DNA of 64,000 bases from positions 558,001 to 622,000 of the forward strand of contig JACDQD010000105.1 in assembly GCA_019843655.1 (NCBI GenBank). The letters run 5' to 3'. Below the pieces are notes generated by a model. The model did not search any database. It saw nothing but the letters and a program-made list of their open reading frames with translations, and was not told the origin of the DNA. The position numbers and the translations under genes are program-made. Shown piece by piece: positions 21,301 through 33,285 of this stretch (position 1 is the first letter of the stretch; each line of letters begins with the position of its first letter). Source of the DNA: Lethocerus indicus. Taxonomy: Eukaryota; Arthropoda; Insecta; Hemiptera; Belostomatidae.

Positions 21301-24300
21301 TTGTTTGTAACTCTCATAAAAACACTATTTAGGTGTAAATCTGCTACTAGTTGTAGTAAAATGAGGAAAGAGCGAGAGTTCACAGGGTATATGCGAAATC
21401 TGCTTCAAGAATTCAAAATTAACTGTTTCGTTGATTACAACTATCAATTTAAATTACGATTGAATCGTGAGAGCTGGGGGAGCGGATTCCATTCACGTCC
21501 GTACCTTGAATTTGGGGCATTTATATTAACCTAGGTTTAGAACGAGCTTAATACGCCGGTACGCTTAGCGCTTATTAAAGGACAAAGTATGAACATAGAT
21601 AGGATAATTTAAATTGTTCATCGTCGATCACTTATCAATCAGTAAGTCTGGAGTATAATAAGATAAATACTAAGAGGAAATACTCTGTCTTTTGATGTTC
21701 TTAAAGCATGAAATTCCTCTGCCCGACCCAATGGATATTTTTCTTCCTGCACATAAGGTCGATTCGAGTGAAGGCGGCAGTGCGGAGCTGAGGAGAGTTG
21801 ACCTCGTTGAACAAGTTGGGGTTACGTAAGAAAGTTGCATTGAAGCACGGGGAGCTCGGCCGACCTTTACTCGGGTTATAAACGCGTATTTATGCAATGC
21901 ACACCTCTCACCGGAGCTCCCCCCACTTTGTGAGGCCCCTCCAACACCTGTTTCCTACATCCCTTTCAACAACTGACGTTTAAAGGGAAAACTGCTATCG
22001 ATATAGAAAATCCAAACTCCTAAATTTACCTCATCATTCTGCCCTCGTAACGTCTCTCCTGTTTAACCTATATATTGCAACTGGCGTCGACCAATAAATG
22101 GCAGTTTAATAATTTAATTATCCGATACAGGACAAATGCCTGTATAAATTGGGGGCTGCCTTAAATAACATTTAGCCAAAATAATATGGGCGATATTGTA
22201 GATGACAGTATGTTTAACAAATTTGGATTGTATACAATATTAATTAAATACAGTATTTGGGTTAACTATTCGAGGATCCGCATTTCGTTAGACTTCAGAT
22301 AATTCGGAAACAAGGATAAAAGAACATAGAGGTGTAGTAGTGGTAACCGAGTTATGCTTGCAAAGCTTTCAGAAAAGAAATACTCCTTTCGATTAGAAAG
22401 TAATTTGTTTTACTCTTGAACCAATTCAGAACCTGAATATCGACTTGTCGATAATCATTTTTCTATAATTTCTTTATCCGATAAGACCATTTTCAGCGGA
22501 GGAATAACATTTTTAAAACTTTTTTTCTAAAAGTACTACTGAAATATTGTGATTGTTACTAACCGCAATCGATATTAGCCAAATATGGGTAGCGCGATTG
22601 TTCATATTTTTCAAACGTCTTGCAAGTAGTTACTTTCTTCTCCGCGATTCGCGAAATTATAAAATATGAGGTAGAAAAAGAAATGCAGAATTCCCCTGCG
22701 CCGTACTTTAAAGGTTAACGAGGAGCGTCAGACTGCCGCCACCGGCGCCACTCTCCCTATACTGAATAGAATGAGACAAATGAAGACCGCAATGAGAATT
22801 CCTCGCTCAATGCTTCATCATTATTGTTATCGTTACCAAGTCCGACTCCCGTGAAACCGGGTTAATCACGGGAAAAGATCCTCCCTCCCACTTCCCTCGC
22901 CTCTCCGTAATTTGACTTGGAACTGGAAAATTAAAACGGGAGAATAATGGAAAACGGTCGGAAAAGTCGGATGACGAGAGACCGCCCAGTCTACAAACTG
23001 GGACTGAAAGCTGACAATAGAGTGAATGGAGTCAACACAATAGCGTTACAAAACCTGTGACCTCCAAGGTTTTCTTGAATGAGCGTCTACCTTTGGCCCC
23101 TATCACTCTTAACATTTCCCGCTCACTTTTAAAATTAGTGATATCTTTATTTTTTTACTCCATATCTTGTGTAAATTAAAAGAGATACTGGGGTTAAAAG
23201 TTTCTCAGATTTGTACTCTGTTATGTTCCCATTTCTAATCTGTCGGTTGTTTCCAGTTTCTTTTTTAAGATACCAATCTGGTTGTCCGCGACTCTTGCTA
23301 CCTTCAGTTAATTTCAAAATAATCGAAAATTACTATGGTTAATAAGATTTAAGTTGGTATTGGGAAAAATTTAGATTCCTGCGAATAGTCTATTTAAGCT
23401 TTTTTGTTTGTGCAGTGCGTTGTATATTAGAAGGGCCTGCTTTCCCCCCTTAAACCAGTTCTCTATAATTCTGTCATTAGCAACGTGTTGAGCAACAAAT
23501 TATCTGCGTCCTATAAGCCGTACACACACGACCACACAGTGAAAAGCTCATGTGGTTTATCAGGCGATACCTATAGCCTCGGTCAGATAATATTTAGGTG
23601 TGGGGGTTGGCGGCCCAGTTTGGGTAGGGGGTAGGGGGTGATTAGTTTCAGCCCTCCACCTCTATTAGGGGTTGTTAATGGGAATCCCGTTTCATTGTCT
23701 GGCCCTTCGCTAAACCAAGATAAGTCGATTACATCCCACCTTCTGCTTTATATAAATGAAGTCGGCCTTATAATAATCGGCGGGCTTATGACCCACACAC
23801 AGCCGCATTTTCTGCCCGTTCGTCTGTCCGACAGTAATTTAGTTTGTTTCACATTAGGACATACTATTTTCAATAACTCCATAGCTCTCTTTATTATAGC
23901 ATATTCTTCAATCGGTTAACCTCTTGGGTACCGCGAACGGGAGTGCCGACATTTAATGGTCAATGACAGAACTCGACTTATAAGGAGGTCGTTTTAACGT
24001 TTTTTACTTCGACAAGGAAAAAGCAAAAAAGGGAATACCGGTTGTTCTATTATATAGCCAAGTTTAGCCTTAGTATACTAAGGTCATTTCTTTCATTTAC
24101 TGCATTCTATTAATTCCCTTTCACACTACAGCATTTGTATAACATTTTTGACTCCCTATTTTTGAAAAACTATTCCAATTCTAAACTAAAGTCTTCTAAT
24201 AAATAACAGCGCCTTCTGTCTATCCTGTGATTTCACCTTGCTTTCCAGAATGACAAAGTACTATATTTTCAACGACAATAGTCGTCTGGATTGATCCTTG

Positions 24301-24779
24301 TCAGTATTTAAAACCGTCTATCTTCAACTTCGGTTTTGCTATATATTTTCGTAATCCCGGTATCAAATCAGTTCACCGCGGCATCGGTTTGAAAAGAACG
24401 GTTACAATGTTGGTCACGCTTCGCTTTTTTGCGTCCTCAGATTTCGCACAACCCTCCACCCGCCTTATTTCCTCGCCGAACGGCATTCCGTACAACAGAC
24501 ACGCCGTCCCAATATGTTGGCTTTTATCATTTACCCGGTGTTTCTTTATTCAATTCGCTCCTCAATTATTTGCGAATTGCGTTGGAAATCGGAAAATCGA
24601 AATGGCACAACTACTAGTGATAGTAAAATGCGAGTTGAGCCGAATACCTACACAGAAAACTATTGATAGTTTAAAAAAACTGTTACAGCGTACAGTTTCA
24701 AATATATTTTTTCTGCTCTCCTCGAACGTCACACCGAGCGCAATTTATTTTCGCCGACGATAAAGCGAATCTGTTGTAC
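18395..24779. other. Intronic sequence without a recognised gene
   Basis: It contains a GT-rich run at 20891-20927 and GC-richer patches near 20040-20260, 21720-21990 and 22690-22990. A G-rich stretch with GGGTAGGGGGTAGGGGG lies near 23620-23640. Frames such as 24389-24763 have no domain. I recognise no gene or complete repeat. Confidence 0.45.
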
Positions 24780-25110
24780 ACTGAGGGAAAAGGGCCGGTG
24801 GCGGCCGCGTTATTCGGGGATGATTACTTAGTTGTTATAAATACCGTCCATCAATATTGGGACGCGCGGTACGGCCCACTACACCCGACTAGCTGTAATT
24901 AATACGAGCGTTAATTAGTCAATCTGTTACAACATCGCCTCTGTTTCTGATTTACTTATGCCCGACCCCGACACGGCTTAATACGGCTTCCTAATCACCG
25001 GACCGACCTGTCCCTCCCTGTCGGCCACAAATTAACATTTTATCGGCGTCCGAAATCGGTCCAATACCAAATTCGGGCCAACATTTTTCAGCTTTAGCGG
25101 ACGTAAATTT
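24780..25110. promoter_or_regulatory. GC-rich block with clustered homeodomain-type cores, enhancer candidate
   Basis: GC-rich words (GGGCCGGTGGCGGCCGCG, GGGACGCGCGGTACGGCCC) flank a pair of TAATTA-type cores (TGTAATTAATACGAG and CGTTAATTAGTC), with further ATTA sites. The composition changes abruptly on both sides. This resembles conserved non-coding elements in long introns of neural adhesion genes. It is suggestive only, since conservation could not be tested. Confidence 0.3.
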
Positions 25111-25332
25111 GAACACTCGCTGTGGCAAATAAGACTGAGAAAAGAGATACATTTTCTGTTGTTTTAACATGGCGGATCCACGAATGTTTGGAATATCTCA
25201 TGGCTTACTGTTCGACCGGAGCTGTCACGCTACTGATTGGCACTGTCGCCTCATTGACGGCACATGCACATACTATAATAGTTGAGAGAGGAAAGGAACG
25301 AATGGTAGTACATATAAATAAGTAAATATCTA

Positions 25333-25420
25333 GAATACAAACCTTACCCGTTTTGAGAATATGAATATAAAAATCGTACATACTACGATATAAACGGTTA
25401 TACCACTACGCCACTGATTC
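25333..25420 (-). repeat. Possible tRNA-derived SINE remnant (A and B box-like)
   Basis: On the - strand TGGCGTAGTGG (25413-25403) fits the tRNA A box (TRGCNNAGYGG) and is followed by TATAACCG. Some 60 bp further, GGTTTGTATTC (25343-25333) resembles a B box (GGTTCGANTCC) with three changes. The spacing is within the tRNA range, but I cannot fold a full cloverleaf, so it is at most a decayed tRNA-derived element. Confidence 0.3.
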
Positions 25421-28400
25421 TTAATTCCTTAAATGAATCAAGAAATATATTACAGGAATCGGCTGTAATATACAAGAATAAAGTGTGCATCGTATACTGT
25501 AGTATTATAGCGTGTGAATAATGAACTGAATTGTGGGTTTTTTTTATTGTGACGAGTATTAAAATATTTACTCTTTCGTCGTTAAACGAAAAATAACAAC
25601 CAATTGCCCATGAGAAGCAGTCAACGCAACGAGGCTCTGAAAGCAATAACTGTAGTGCTTTGTCACCGTTAATATACCGTTCAGTATAAATTGCTTGCCC
25701 TCGTCTGCTATAAAAGTTTAATTTTATCGAGGGTGCATTATCGCTTGATACAATGTTTTTACGTGAAAGGCACTGTTTGTTTGTTTGATCTTTTGAAGGG
25801 GTTACGGCAATATAATAAACGAATGAAACACTTGCGGCCCATTAATACACTTCGATTGAAGTTTTTTATGCAATCATTCAGAACTCAATTAATTTTCAAT
25901 AGTAAAATGAAGTTGAGTCAGTGAATATGTTCCAAATGTGTAGAATTATGATGAATATATATTAGCGTTGTATGTGTGCGTTGCGTGTGACGAGAACAAG
26001 AATTTGAATCAGTTCAGTCACAGTAGAATCCAATCGATTCAGCCCGGACTTCATAAACGGAAAGTGCTTTTCAAAGCTTTTAAATTTTAATTCCCCTTCA
26101 AACGACCTTGCGACATCGCAGAATATTAATTTCCTTGGGTATACCGATTTGCCGCAAATATCAATCTGCGAATGTACGCCATTGAAATTCTCGATAGTAG
26201 TACCCAGAAAATAAAATGCTGTTTTCAATACAACCCGAAGCACCGAAATCGGTCTTTCAGATGGTTCTATGTCGCCTTTTTTACCCCTTAGGGAGAAACG
26301 TATCTTCATCGTCGTCAAGAGACGATTCATTATTATTAGTCAAACCTGTGATTAATGATTGATGTTTGATACTTCAATTGTTACTTAACTAATGGAGTAG
26401 TAACCGAATGGCTCTATCACGTAGGTTTTTTTCCTTTTCACAGTTCTCTGGACACAGGATTTGTAAGACGTACCGAATTGCTAACACTGTTCTGGCGAAT
26501 AGTGAATTTAAGGAAAATAGATACTTTTTATAAAATCTTTCGTGCTAATTATAAAATAAGGAGATTTCACGATGGGATAAACTGTTGGCTTGTTTATTGA
26601 GCGACGCGGTTCGGGTCTAATTAAACTGGAGATATAAAGAGCGGCAGTCGGCAGTGGAATAGGAGGTTGCCGACCCGTGATGGGAACCGTAGCCTGTTTA
26701 TGTTTAGTAATGTCACATTCTGTTATTGACCCGTTATCTCTCCGCAAACAGAACAGATGCCTGCCTCGATTGGTTGACATTAGAAACAGTAAACGTCTGT
26801 TGTTTCACTGGTCTTTTATCCCCGTTATCTGGTACACTAACAATAAAAGATTTTTCCCACGGAGTGGTCCTCTTCATCCAACTAAAAAATTCTTCAAGCA
26901 AGAAACAGATTTTCTACGTCGTATGAAAAATAATAACATAGATTTCATAAAGTGATAATCATACGATGCATCGAAACGTAATTCCAAGGAGTGTCGTATT
27001 TTCTTTATTATAGCCAGATAAGATAATATTACAACCAGATTAATTCTAAAAAAAGAGTGTTAGCGCTGGCGCCGATTTCTTTTGTAAATAATAGATTTTT
27101 ATACGGCACCAATAATGTGTTCCGCTTTATTCCCGACAACTGCCCTGTTATCCACCAAGCGGCGTTTAAGTGTTTTATACTCTGTTCCTTTCGAGAATTG
27201 CTTTTGAGAATTTTTTTTCAACCGTTTTCCAAGGATGGCAGGGAGGAAGCATCGCGAAAATATATCTCCTCGGTCCGTTAGTCTGTTGAGAATATCCCAA
27301 GTTCCAATGAACATCGAACAGCTAAATTGTCCGTTAGAGTTGTTTATTGCCATCCCGTTTAGGAAGGGAGGAAGTGTTTTTCGATGAACTTAGCTCGCAG
27401 GAATTTCCTTTGACGTATTGTACAATGATTTATAATGCCGATGAGTTTAGCTATTGTTGTAAGCAGCTATGATATAATTCTTAAATACAGTTATAAGTAG
27501 GTTTTCTCGTATTATTATCAAAATAAAAAATTAAAGTTATAAACCGAAATCGAATTTAAACGCGAAAATAGCAACTGCGCCTGCCTCCTAGATGGAGAAT
27601 CATGGACCACAACTAGTTGCTTGTTAAATATTCCTTCTGTATCCTTCTTCCCTGGTTGGCGGCAAAAATCTGCATCTGTTTTCATCTTTGGAGAAAATGC
27701 CGGCGGTATAATAACATAAATCAATTATAAGGGGACATTTGGGGGGTTTATATTGAAACACTAATAATATGGCGAGATATTGGAGCTGTCCCCGTTATTT
27801 ATGGCCGCCCCAGTGTTCTTTTATTTCCACCCCCTCCCCCCTCCGCCCTGCGCCGTTTTTTCCAGGGTTTCAGAGTTTTATCCAGGGGTGCAAGCAAATT
27901 TCCCACTTGTTTCACACATACGGTTCCCAGTGTAGGGTTCAAATTGCTTTTTATTAGCGGACAAACCACTGGCGGCCCATTAATTTTCGGATTTTGCCCG
28001 CCACCCTATACTCTGCCGGCCGGCCGTTTTTCTCCCGTTCGCTGTCTTTTGATGGTGTCCCGTGATAAAATTCGATAACGGTTAGCCCGACCAATTAGGC
28101 AAATTATTTTAATTGAATTATTAGTGCAGCTAGTTTTCAGATCCATAAGATACAGCTTAAACATTTTGACAACTTCACGAAGCGGTTCTTCGAATATCTA
28201 ACCGGTTGTGCCTCTCTCCGCACTAATACTACTGTACTAAGTTACAATAGTAACAACCCGACAACGCTACAAGCAAACCCCCGGTGTTTAATTAGCCGCG
28301 GAATCATGCTTTGTTGTTCCTATGCATATATTTGTTATCGGTTGTATGTTATACACGAGGTGACCTCAATTATAATTTTGGATGCTGTTGAGATAGGGAA

Positions 28401-29169
28401 CGGGTAAAAAGTATGCCTTTTTGTGCGAGTTGGTACTTCATTCGAAAGAAGGTCGAATGAAATTAAAAACGGATTTCTTTTTTATCCAGATGAAAAAACT
28501 GCCCTTCGCAGATAAGTGTTATCTCGGCCGCCTCCTGGTTTCCGACAGCTCTCTTTTACCTTAGGAACAATTGCCTGAATAGATAAGTAATTACGGTTTG
28601 CTGTTAAATCTATTATCTCGTTAATTGAATTAATTTCTTATAGGGGTTAGCTGTTATGCGCCCCTATTACCAATTATTATTATGATTGATAAATGCATAT
28701 TATTTACAGTTATGGATTTATGAACTTAATGATTCAACGTTTGACTCGTATATGTAGATAGATCCATTATGACCTTTAAATAAATATTATGTTAATTGAC
28801 ATTTTGTGCTTTATTGTCCGTTACGATGTAGGGGAGGGGAAGGTTCCCCGTTGAAAGTGTCATTTCGTATCATTTACTTATAGGTAATAAAATGTATATA
28901 CACTGACCTTGATCGTCCGGCACATAGCCTTGCTTTGTTAGTAGCGTTTCTTTTTTCTTCCGTGTGAATTGGTGAATTCGTACTAGATCAGGGACGATAC
29001 TTGGGCCTGTCGCGAATGATTTGAAATTTGGACCCCTAAATACAATTAGTAACAGATTAAATCGATGGAGTAAATCTGTTGATGCAGTGAGCACAATCTT
29101 CGTCGAAATTAACGAGTCGGAGGATTCGAATTTCAAGGCAAAGTCTAGTTGAAATAATTTACTCGTCCT
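25421..29169. other. Intronic sequence without a recognised gene
   Basis: Frames at 25962-26330 (-), 26508-26955 (both strands) and 27057-27353 (both strands) show no domains. A GC-rich patch at about 27770-28090 mixes GGCCGGCCGG-type words with TTAATTTT and AATTAGGC cores. Nothing certain is present. Confidence 0.45.
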
Positions 29170-29860
29170 CGTTTAATTGGCCGGGCCGGCGGGGAGAATG
29201 GGAGCGGCCGCGGGTCACCACCGCTTAATACCTCATTCATTATAATTGCAGCTTCAGTTCCGCCTGTTTGTTGTTTATTTAACTCCCGACAGTTTTTTCC
29301 TTATACGCTCGAATTTATGGACGAGATCGAACTCCGGTCTCGCGCTACCGCGTCTGCTGAAATAAGAAAGAAAGTTTCCATTGTAATAAGTTGTCGACGA
29401 AGTTCTTCTGCCGAGGCTGTGCAATTTGGATTGAACAGTTGGGAGTCAGAGGTGAATCCAGGTCTGAGAATTGGACAGCTGTTGCCCGTGTGTACAGACG
29501 TGTGTGTAGGATAATGGGTGTTTGGTGCGCGTGTGTGTAGTGTAATTATCCTACTGCCAACTGCCTAACGCAACAAAGAGAGCAGCCGTGGTGGGAGGGG
29601 GTGAGGTCCTATGTTGACATTGCTCGCGCCCTGTCAGCTAGTGTCTCTCGCACGCTCTTCGTCTTGTTATCCGTGTTGGCGGTAGGACAGAATATCCTAC
29701 CGCGGAAGGCTGAGGAGATCTCGAAGCGAGAGTTTCCCGACGGTGAATTTTGCGGGGACAATGCGTCTTAATACGTCTCAATTAATACCAAACAGACTCT
29801 CTCTCTCTCTCGCTCCCTTTCGAGACGCCAACATCGCCGCGAGTCATTCCCCGTTATTAT
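29170..29860. promoter_or_regulatory. CpG-rich island with GA/CT repeat and perfect hairpin, regulatory candidate
   Basis: The GC-rich segment opens with GGCCGGGCCGGCGGGGAG and GAGCGGCCGCGGG. It carries a perfect 9-bp hairpin, GCGGTAGGA (29679-29687) with TCCTACCGC (29695-29703), and a CT run of 15 nt at 29797-29811, which reads GAGAG on the other strand, the core bound by GAGA-factor-type proteins. A promoter or Polycomb/GAF-type element is possible. No TATA box, transcript or reading frame supports a promoter directly. Confidence 0.3.
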
Positions 29861-32800
29861 TTGTCGACCCGGCCAATTCACTAAATTAATAGAACTGATG
29901 ATGAGTCATCCATGACATGTTCATCGATCGTACGATGCCTTAATTATTTCTCGATCGTAATATAATGTTAGCACTCCTGTGACTGAATGAATTCGGAACA
30001 ACAGTAAACGGTAAAAGTTATACCGTTGTGATGTTCTATCTTCCTAATCTCACCGTATGCTGGACCGGTTCCGGGTTGTTGGCATTGTAAATTGTTGAGG
30101 CTCCTACGCATGTCTATTGCCCACGGGGCATTCATCGTGTCTACACTGTTACACAAGATTTCGGTGTGAAGTCAGATTATAGCAGAGGTATCCTATTCCA
30201 AAACCTATTGCACCCCCTAAAAGACATCTCAAATTAATTAATTCACTATAGATCTAACGTGTCAATATAGCCTATCGAAAATACAAATAGAAAGGCGGTT
30301 GACTGCTTCTTTTACAAAACTCGTGTCTCATTTCTCCTTAATTGAAGTGATAAATATAGTGATTATCAAGGTGAGAATTTATCTCAGTCTCCTTTTATAA
30401 TAAATAATTGTATTATTTATCTATTATGGCTCCTGAAGGGAATTGATTGCTTATGTTACTTCACGCTTAAACTTAAGAAAGGATTATAAAAGAAAGTTTA
30501 GAATACTCTTCTATTGAGATCGATGACATCATTTAAATACTAAGGAGTGTTAAACCGGAATGTTATTCAGGATTTGGAATGCGAATTCTGTAAAATTCTA
30601 AGAACCACAGAGCTCATTCTCATGCGAATTGGCGATGATGCACGTTGAATATTTGATTCTTTGATATCATTGCAGTTTTAATACCAGAATATGCGGGACT
30701 GTGTTAGGTTAGGTTAAATTAATGCTAATTTGTTTATATCGATTTTAAAAGTTATCTCAAATTGATTTTATCCTTAAATAATTTTTATTAATTACATGTA
30801 GCCAGTTAGAAATCAAGGAATAGTTGCGAGATATATTGTGGTCTCACGTTGAAAAGGTTGTTAGCCCATGATTATTGAACCTCAATGATTAATAGCTACT
30901 GATATTATGTATAGTTCTATAGGGCAAAATACATGGTTTCTAGTGTTTCCAAGCATTAAACATTGTAAAATTTCCAAGGTATCATCGAAAATGGTTGACG
31001 CGGGGCATCTAAATTTGGCGAATTTATTGAAATCAAAAAAGAAGCCGAGAAAAAACCGTTTTATTTTGTTGCCCAACGCCCACTGCAACCTGACTGTGGT
31101 CATTTCTCCCGATAGGGTCGGTGATCTCATCATACCAACTTGAGTTGTCGACCTTTAAGAGCACTACCTTAACTCCCTTGTTTTACAGCTCTCCATTTAC
31201 ATTCCTCTGAGGATAACGTCTAGATAGGCTTTGTATTCTCGACAATGGTAGTCCGGGTAGTTTGATGAAATTCGAGTATACTATATAAGAGTAAAATGCT
31301 TAAAAAAATTACAACAAAAAAACGAACTCTATAGTTTACTAGACAATTTTAAAACGGACATAACGGTATGACTGACGAGTGGATTTTGTCTGTCCTTCAT
31401 GATTTCTCATCGTATTCTCACCATTAAAATTAGTAAGTATTCAATTTGAGTACAGACTAATACTTCACAGATCTTGTTAGATCTGTAACTTTGGCAAGAA
31501 CACTTTTATTTTTTTTATTCGAATTTTTGTCTACTAATAGTGCTTAATCGGAGTTTTGCTGACGCTTGAACTGTGGTGAAAGTCTAGTGAACTCTCTGAA
31601 ACAAACCATAAAAACAGTTTTCATTAGCGTTAAAATTCAATACTGTATTAAGAACAATGATGTTATTCAGAGCATGCAGTTTGGAAAAATCCACTTCTAC
31701 TATCCGTGAACGGTTTTCACGTTAATACAAAAACCTCGAGAAACGAAATTGTGCAAGAATTGTTGTGTACATTCGACAAATTTGTGCGACCTAAAAGCAA
31801 CATTCGTGTCTAATGAATAGCACCTAGCCCATCTGGAAAAAAAACAATCAAACTGTAATATCAATAGCGTGAGACACGTCAGGGATATCTATTTTCACCA
31901 TAAGTAAGATAGTTGATTTTTAATAGCGAGGCATTTTCTGTTCCGCGCATTCCTTGGCGGAGAACCACTAGAGAAATATTGGGACCTTCAATTAACTTTT
32001 ATCAACGAATGCTTTTAATTGCCGGACCCCGATATTTTTCTAAAACGCTTCTAAATAACGCATTTAAAAGCGCCATTACTGTCGATCGATCTTATCGAGC
32101 GCTGTCGACCTAAAAAAAGAAGCCATTTACTGTCTTATTCCGAAATTTTGTTATATTCCCTTTTTATATCCCAGGATACGAAACAGAAAAACTGAATGTT
32201 GTAATCGGGTGGGTGGCTTTTGGTAGGAACTCTCATTGCCAATGAAAAGAAACCCCGTATATTTACGGCGTATTTGATTGCAGTTTCTTTGGCAGAGTTT
32301 GTAACTTGTAGAACAACAGGTTTCTTGTATTCCTAGGCTCTCTGTACTGGCTCAGTTTGTTATAAAGTTTATTATTATAGGGGGACGTAATTATTCGGCA
32401 AAAGTTTTCTGTTTATCTGCCGACTTTTGCAGAACTCGTTCCTGCTCCGTTGAAAATAACATCTCCTCTCATTTTATTACCCATAATATTAGAGCTGCCT
32501 TTCTCTAAAGTAACAAGAAATTGGTGGAAACTTATTCCGTTGCCAGATTTCATTGGCCCACTTTAAATACACTTTAGATATTCATTTAAATATACTTTAG
32601 ATATTTTCGTTCATTCTAACGGTGCTCTGGTTCCCTATGCGCCCAGGACTCCACTGTTGGTAATACACGCACGCGGAAGACTAAACTTTGAGGCACGACG
32701 ACTCTCATAAGTAGGATAATATCGAATGACTTTCCTCTACTACAATCCTTAATCCGCTTATATCTACTTTTGGTCTTGAGATTTTAGACATACCTATGGA

Positions 32801-33207
32801 TCGAACACGGCACTGTTCCAACATTGTTTGTCGGATATTTAATGAACACATTTTATTTCCTATCTTAAATAGAAAGTTGTAATATTATCCTTGCTACCAA
32901 TTTAGACATTTTTAGAGCTAAATTTTTTCAGTTACATATTTAATGAAGTACTCAAGAACATCATTGTTGTTCAGAAATGAATAACTACTGTCTTGCGCTT
33001 ATATTAGTATTGTTTTCAAACAATAGTAATACTCTCTTTTTGTTGCAAAATATATTATTATTATCCACTGACTGAGTTTTTTCTCAGATAAGTACTAAAT
33101 TAAACTAAAAGTACAATAATTACACAAAGTAACTAATACAATTTAGTGTTACATATAAATTACGTTATCCTTATTGCTTGTCGTAAACATTAAATTACAT
33201 TTCAATA
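29861..33207. other. Intronic sequence without a recognised gene
   Basis: No domain-bearing frame is present. There is a 23-bp tandem duplication at 32562-32607 (TTTAAATACACTTTAGATAT and its near copy). A small perfect hairpin, TATTGTTT TC AAACAATA, lies at 33008-33025. Nothing else is seen. Confidence 0.5.
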
Positions 33208-33285
33208 ATATTAATGATGATTTCTTTGTTTCAGGTAAGTGCAGTCAATATGTTGCTTACTAGCTGTGTAGAAGGCAAGGTAAGT
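33208..33285 (+). promoter_or_regulatory. Candidate recursive splice site 2 with RS-exon
   Basis: The branch-like ATTAATG (33210-33216) and GATTTCTTTGTTTCAG lead to an AG ending at 33234, followed at once by the full donor consensus GTAAGT (33235-33240). A second strong donor, CAAG|GTAAGT, starts at 33280, which defines a 45-nt exon, 33235-33279. In the sdk phase it reads nine codons and then TAG at 33261-33263, so inclusion would truncate the protein. This is the textbook form of a ratcheting (recursive) splice site with an RS-exon. It lies about 30.4 kb after site 1 and 24.4 kb before the next coding exon. Confidence 0.7.

Noticed and set aside
30700..30720. GGTTAGGTTAGG resembling the insect telomere repeat
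   Set aside because: Two units only, expected by chance; not an interstitial telomere array.
33235..33279. 45-nt segment as a genuine coding microexon of sdk
   Set aside because: Its length keeps frame, but it contains an in-frame TAG at 33261 in the required phase, so it fits a poison RS-exon instead.
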